Below are positions 61,836-64,000 of a stretch of 64,000 nt of DNA, one piece after another (the stretch's first letter is position 1; each line of letters begins with the position of its first letter). The position numbers and the translations under genes were made by a program. The notes below the pieces were generated by a model. That model had not been told where the DNA came from and made no database searches. It saw only the letters and a list, made by a program, of their open reading frames with translations. This stretch comes from Cephalopachus bancanus (Eukaryota > Chordata > Mammalia > Primates > Tarsiidae): contig JAPVLO010000056.1 in assembly GCA_027257055.1 (NCBI GenBank), positions 5,022,001 to 5,086,000 on the forward strand, written 5' to 3'.

Positions 61836-62121
61836 GGTCAGGCTCAGTGGCTCAGACTGTAATCCCAGCACTTTGGGAGACCGAGTCAAGAGGACTGCCT
61901 GAACCCACAGGTTCCAGACCAACCTGGGCAACTTGGTGAGACCTCGTCTTTACATTGAATCAAAAATTAGCTGGGTGTGATAGTGTGTACCTGTAGTTTC
62001 AGCTACTTGGAAGGTTGAGGCAGAAGGATCGCCGGAGCCCAGAAGGTCAATGCTAGGGTGTCCAGGAGCGTGCCACTGCACTCCAGGCAGGGCGACGGAG
62101 TGAGACTCCGATATAAAAAAA
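61836..62121 (+). repeat. Alu SINE, older copy
   Basis: Target duplication aaaaaggtattcc at 61823-61835 and 62122-62134. The left arm keeps gtaatcccagcactttggga, and the 3' end is gactccgatata, so it differs from the main subfamily. Confidence 0.96.
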
Positions 62122-62198
62122 AAAAAGGTATTCCTGGAAAGAATTAGTTTGGAAAATGCTACAGTGGTCAAGCTAACTGGGTGTCTTGTTTTTAAATT

Positions 62199-62267
62199 AT
62201 TTTTTTAGAAATGGAGTTTCTTCTCACCTCAGCCTTCCAAGTAACTGGAACTACAAATGTGCCCCAC
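62199..62267 (-). repeat. Alu fragment (antisense, rearranged)
   Basis: tagaaatggagtttcttctc then acctcagccttccaagtaac and tggaactacaaatgtgcccc resemble part of an antisense Alu with an internal deletion. Confidence 0.5.
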
Positions 62268-62698
62268 TGTACCCCTCTTGGTGTCTTTATAGCAATACCT
62301 TTGTTAAGACTTTAACATGTAAACATGCACTATGTCTCTCCCAAGTTGGGGGGGCATATGGAATGTACCGTTTCCCAAATGGACTTAACTAAAGAATTCA
62401 TTTTTCAAGGAGCATCTCATTTTGCTACAGTTTTAGGTACAAAAATTGGAAAATGCTGCTATAAACACATAGCCAAGACTGTCAAGCATTAAGAGCAGTA
62501 CCACAAAACAGGCTTGAAAACTTCTGTTAATCCTCCCATCAATCCATGAGTCCATTTAACAAATTAAAAGAACAACAGTTCTGTGTTTGGCAGTGACCAC
62601 GTGCTGAATGGTGGGAAAAATGTCAAGCAAGACTGATACATTCCCTACCCTTTCAGAGCTCTTGTGGACCTACTGGGGAGAGGGAGAAGTTGCCCAGC

Positions 62699-62990
62699 AA
62701 ATTTAACACAGTGACAAGTAAAAAGATGGAGAGAGTGGGTGCCATGATACCAGGGGCAGGGACTCCTTGCCCAACCTGGTAGGTCAAGGAAAATTTCCTG
62801 GGGGAATTAACATCTAAACTGAGACCCAAAAGAGGAATTACAATCATGCAACACATAAGTATTTGCAACACACTTACCCACCCATCACCATATTGCCTTC
62901 TAAGAGGCAACCTTCCTAGACAGACGCAATGAAAGTGCTAACATTTATTAAGTCATCATTACCACCTAATGAGCCCCTCAGGTCGGGCAC
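62699..62990 (+). repeat. Inverted duplication, left arm
   Basis: Roughly 290 bp (accaggggcagggactcctt, cctgggggaattaacatcta, caaaagaggaattacaatca, ccacctaatgagcccctcag) recur in reverse complement at 63571-63859 with about 93% identity by eye and one 4-5 base indel. The right end merges into a MIR, the left into L2-like sequence. Confidence 0.93.
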
Positions 62991-63185
62991 TGTGCTAGGC
63001 ATTTTACAAGTTTATTGCATTTAATCTTCACAATAGTGAGTAATATCTCCAGTTTACAGATGAGAAGTTCAGGCTTAGGGGTGTTAAGTGGCTTTCCCAA
63101 AGCTGCATATGCAGTAAATACAAAGCCAGGACTTAATTCAGATCTGCCTGCTTCCAAACCCTTTTATACAGTGGTCCTCCACTGC
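62935..63185 (-). repeat. MIR SINE (reverse)
   Basis: gtgctaacatttattaagtc, gggcactgtgctaggcattt, catttaatcttcacaatagt, agtttacagatgagaagttc and ctttcccaaagctgcatatg. Its first 55 bp lie inside the inverted duplication. Confidence 0.8.
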
Positions 63186-63570
63186 TGGGCCTGGATAGTA
63201 GCTGGTCCATGAGTCTTCATTAGACTGAGAAATGTGAAAAAGCAGAATGTCATGAATTCCTCCTTAAGCTGATTTTTTCTTAGGTGATTTATGTCATCCT
63301 GAAAAGTCCCCTTTCCAACTATTTGATGTAGAAAGTCCTGTGGATTTTTTTTTTATATATATTACTTGTCGGAGAATACTTTATTTTGAGTTACTTCCTG
63401 GCAAAATAAGAACTCTCTAAGCCTATCAGTCTCCAAAGTCTCTTTGGAAGTGTTACCATCTATGAAATCTAAAAATCTTGAAAGTACTCTATATGCAATG
63501 CTATAGAACATACCCAATCTAAAAGTGAAAGGCATGTGAGCCAGCATGTTGCTTTGAGGTCTGTTGGTGA

Positions 63571-63859
63571 GTTGCCTGACCTGAGGGGCTCATTAGGTGG
63601 TAATGACGACTTAATAAATGTTAGCACTTGCGTCTGTCTAGGAAAGTTGCCTATGAGAAGGTAATATGGTGATGGGTGGGCAAGTGTGTTGCAAACGCTT
63701 GTGTGTTGCATGATTGTAATTCCTCTTTTGGGTCTCAGCTTAGATGTTAATTCCCCCAGGAAATTTTCCTTGACCTACCAGGTTGGGCAAGAAGTCCCTG
63801 CCCCTGGTATCATGGCACCTGCCCTCTCCATGTTTTCACTTGTCACTGCGTTAAAATTT
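63571..63859 (-). repeat. Inverted duplication, right arm
   Basis: Reverse complement of 62699-62990. The arm breaks inside the MIR portion (ctgaggggctcattaggtgg), so the right arm carries only the first part of that MIR and is probably the derived copy. Spacer between arms is about 580 bp. Confidence 0.93.
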
Positions 63860-64000
63860 GATGAGTTAAATTGGATGAGTTGCTAAATTCCATGGGTTCC
63901 AGCAGCCATAAATGGAGATAAAATAAGATCATGTTGACGTCTCCCAGAATGCATACACACACCGCCAGTGGCACTCAGGATTGTTTTAGCTGGTTTGTAA

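Larger units (their letters stand above)
43282..64000 (+). other. FGGY: FGGY intron downstream of exon E (5' part, at least 20.7 kb)
   Basis: The right edge cuts this intron. It holds an MLT1 LTR, three full-length Alus, one Alu fragment, many MIRs, L2 pieces, simple repeats and an inverted duplication near its end. Unassigned stretches over 300 bp include 45560-47800, 48240-51450, 51680-52430, 53530-56300, 58450-59850 and 60480-61120. The last FGGY exon was not found. Confidence 0.8.

Noticed and set aside
62653..62910. Pair of related frames at 62653-62910 (-) and 63686-63886 (+) as a duplicated gene
   Set aside because: They are the two arms of the inverted duplication; the shared peptide comes from non-coding L2-like sequence with no start context, splice sites or known family.

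Overview
This window is vertebrate nuclear DNA, and the dimeric Alu (7SL-derived) SINEs show that it comes from a primate. It lies inside one large gene on the + strand, FGGY (FGGY carbohydrate kinase domain containing, a ribulokinase-type sugar kinase). Five consecutive internal coding exons are present (A 3482-3543, B 14792-14939, C 31113-31187, D 37827-37947, E 43187-43281). All have GT-AG borders and join in one open frame of 167 codons that encodes much of the C-terminal FGGY kinase domain. The start codon, promoter, N-terminal exons and last coding exon(s) are not in the window.

The protein differs from human FGGY as I remember it at a few residues. The dominant, well-preserved Alu copies are not the Alu S/Y types of monkeys and apes: they carry a distinctive consensus (3' end GACTCCAACTC, linker ACAATAAATCAAA, left arm CCTGTAATCCCGCGCC). 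Only AluJ-like older copies accompany them. This points to a non-anthropoid primate; a tarsier is my best guess, with a strepsirrhine as the alternative. This is inference, not proof.

Layout. 1-3481: intron with an Alu, a 5'-truncated L1 inside L2-like DNA, and MIRs. 3544-14791: intron with an old L1 3' region, an L2-type reverse transcriptase remnant and three antisense Alus. 14940-31112: intron with a GGAA microsatellite, an L1 split by an Alu, two further Alus and a tiny mRNA retrocopy. 31188-37826: intron with a DNA transposon, an AluJ-like element and another Alu. 37948-43186: intron with MIR and L2 relics. 43282-64000: downstream intron with an MLT1 LTR, three full-length Alus, one Alu fragment and, at the far end, a 290-bp inverted duplication.

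No second protein gene, CRISPR array, tRNA, rRNA or other RNA gene was found. Apart from the FGGY exons, the longer open frames are intronic chance frames or pieces of retroelements. No new biological system is visible. The most interesting items are the lineage-specific Alu subfamily, the inverted duplication, the mini-retrocopy with target-site duplications, and inverted Alus that bracket short exons.
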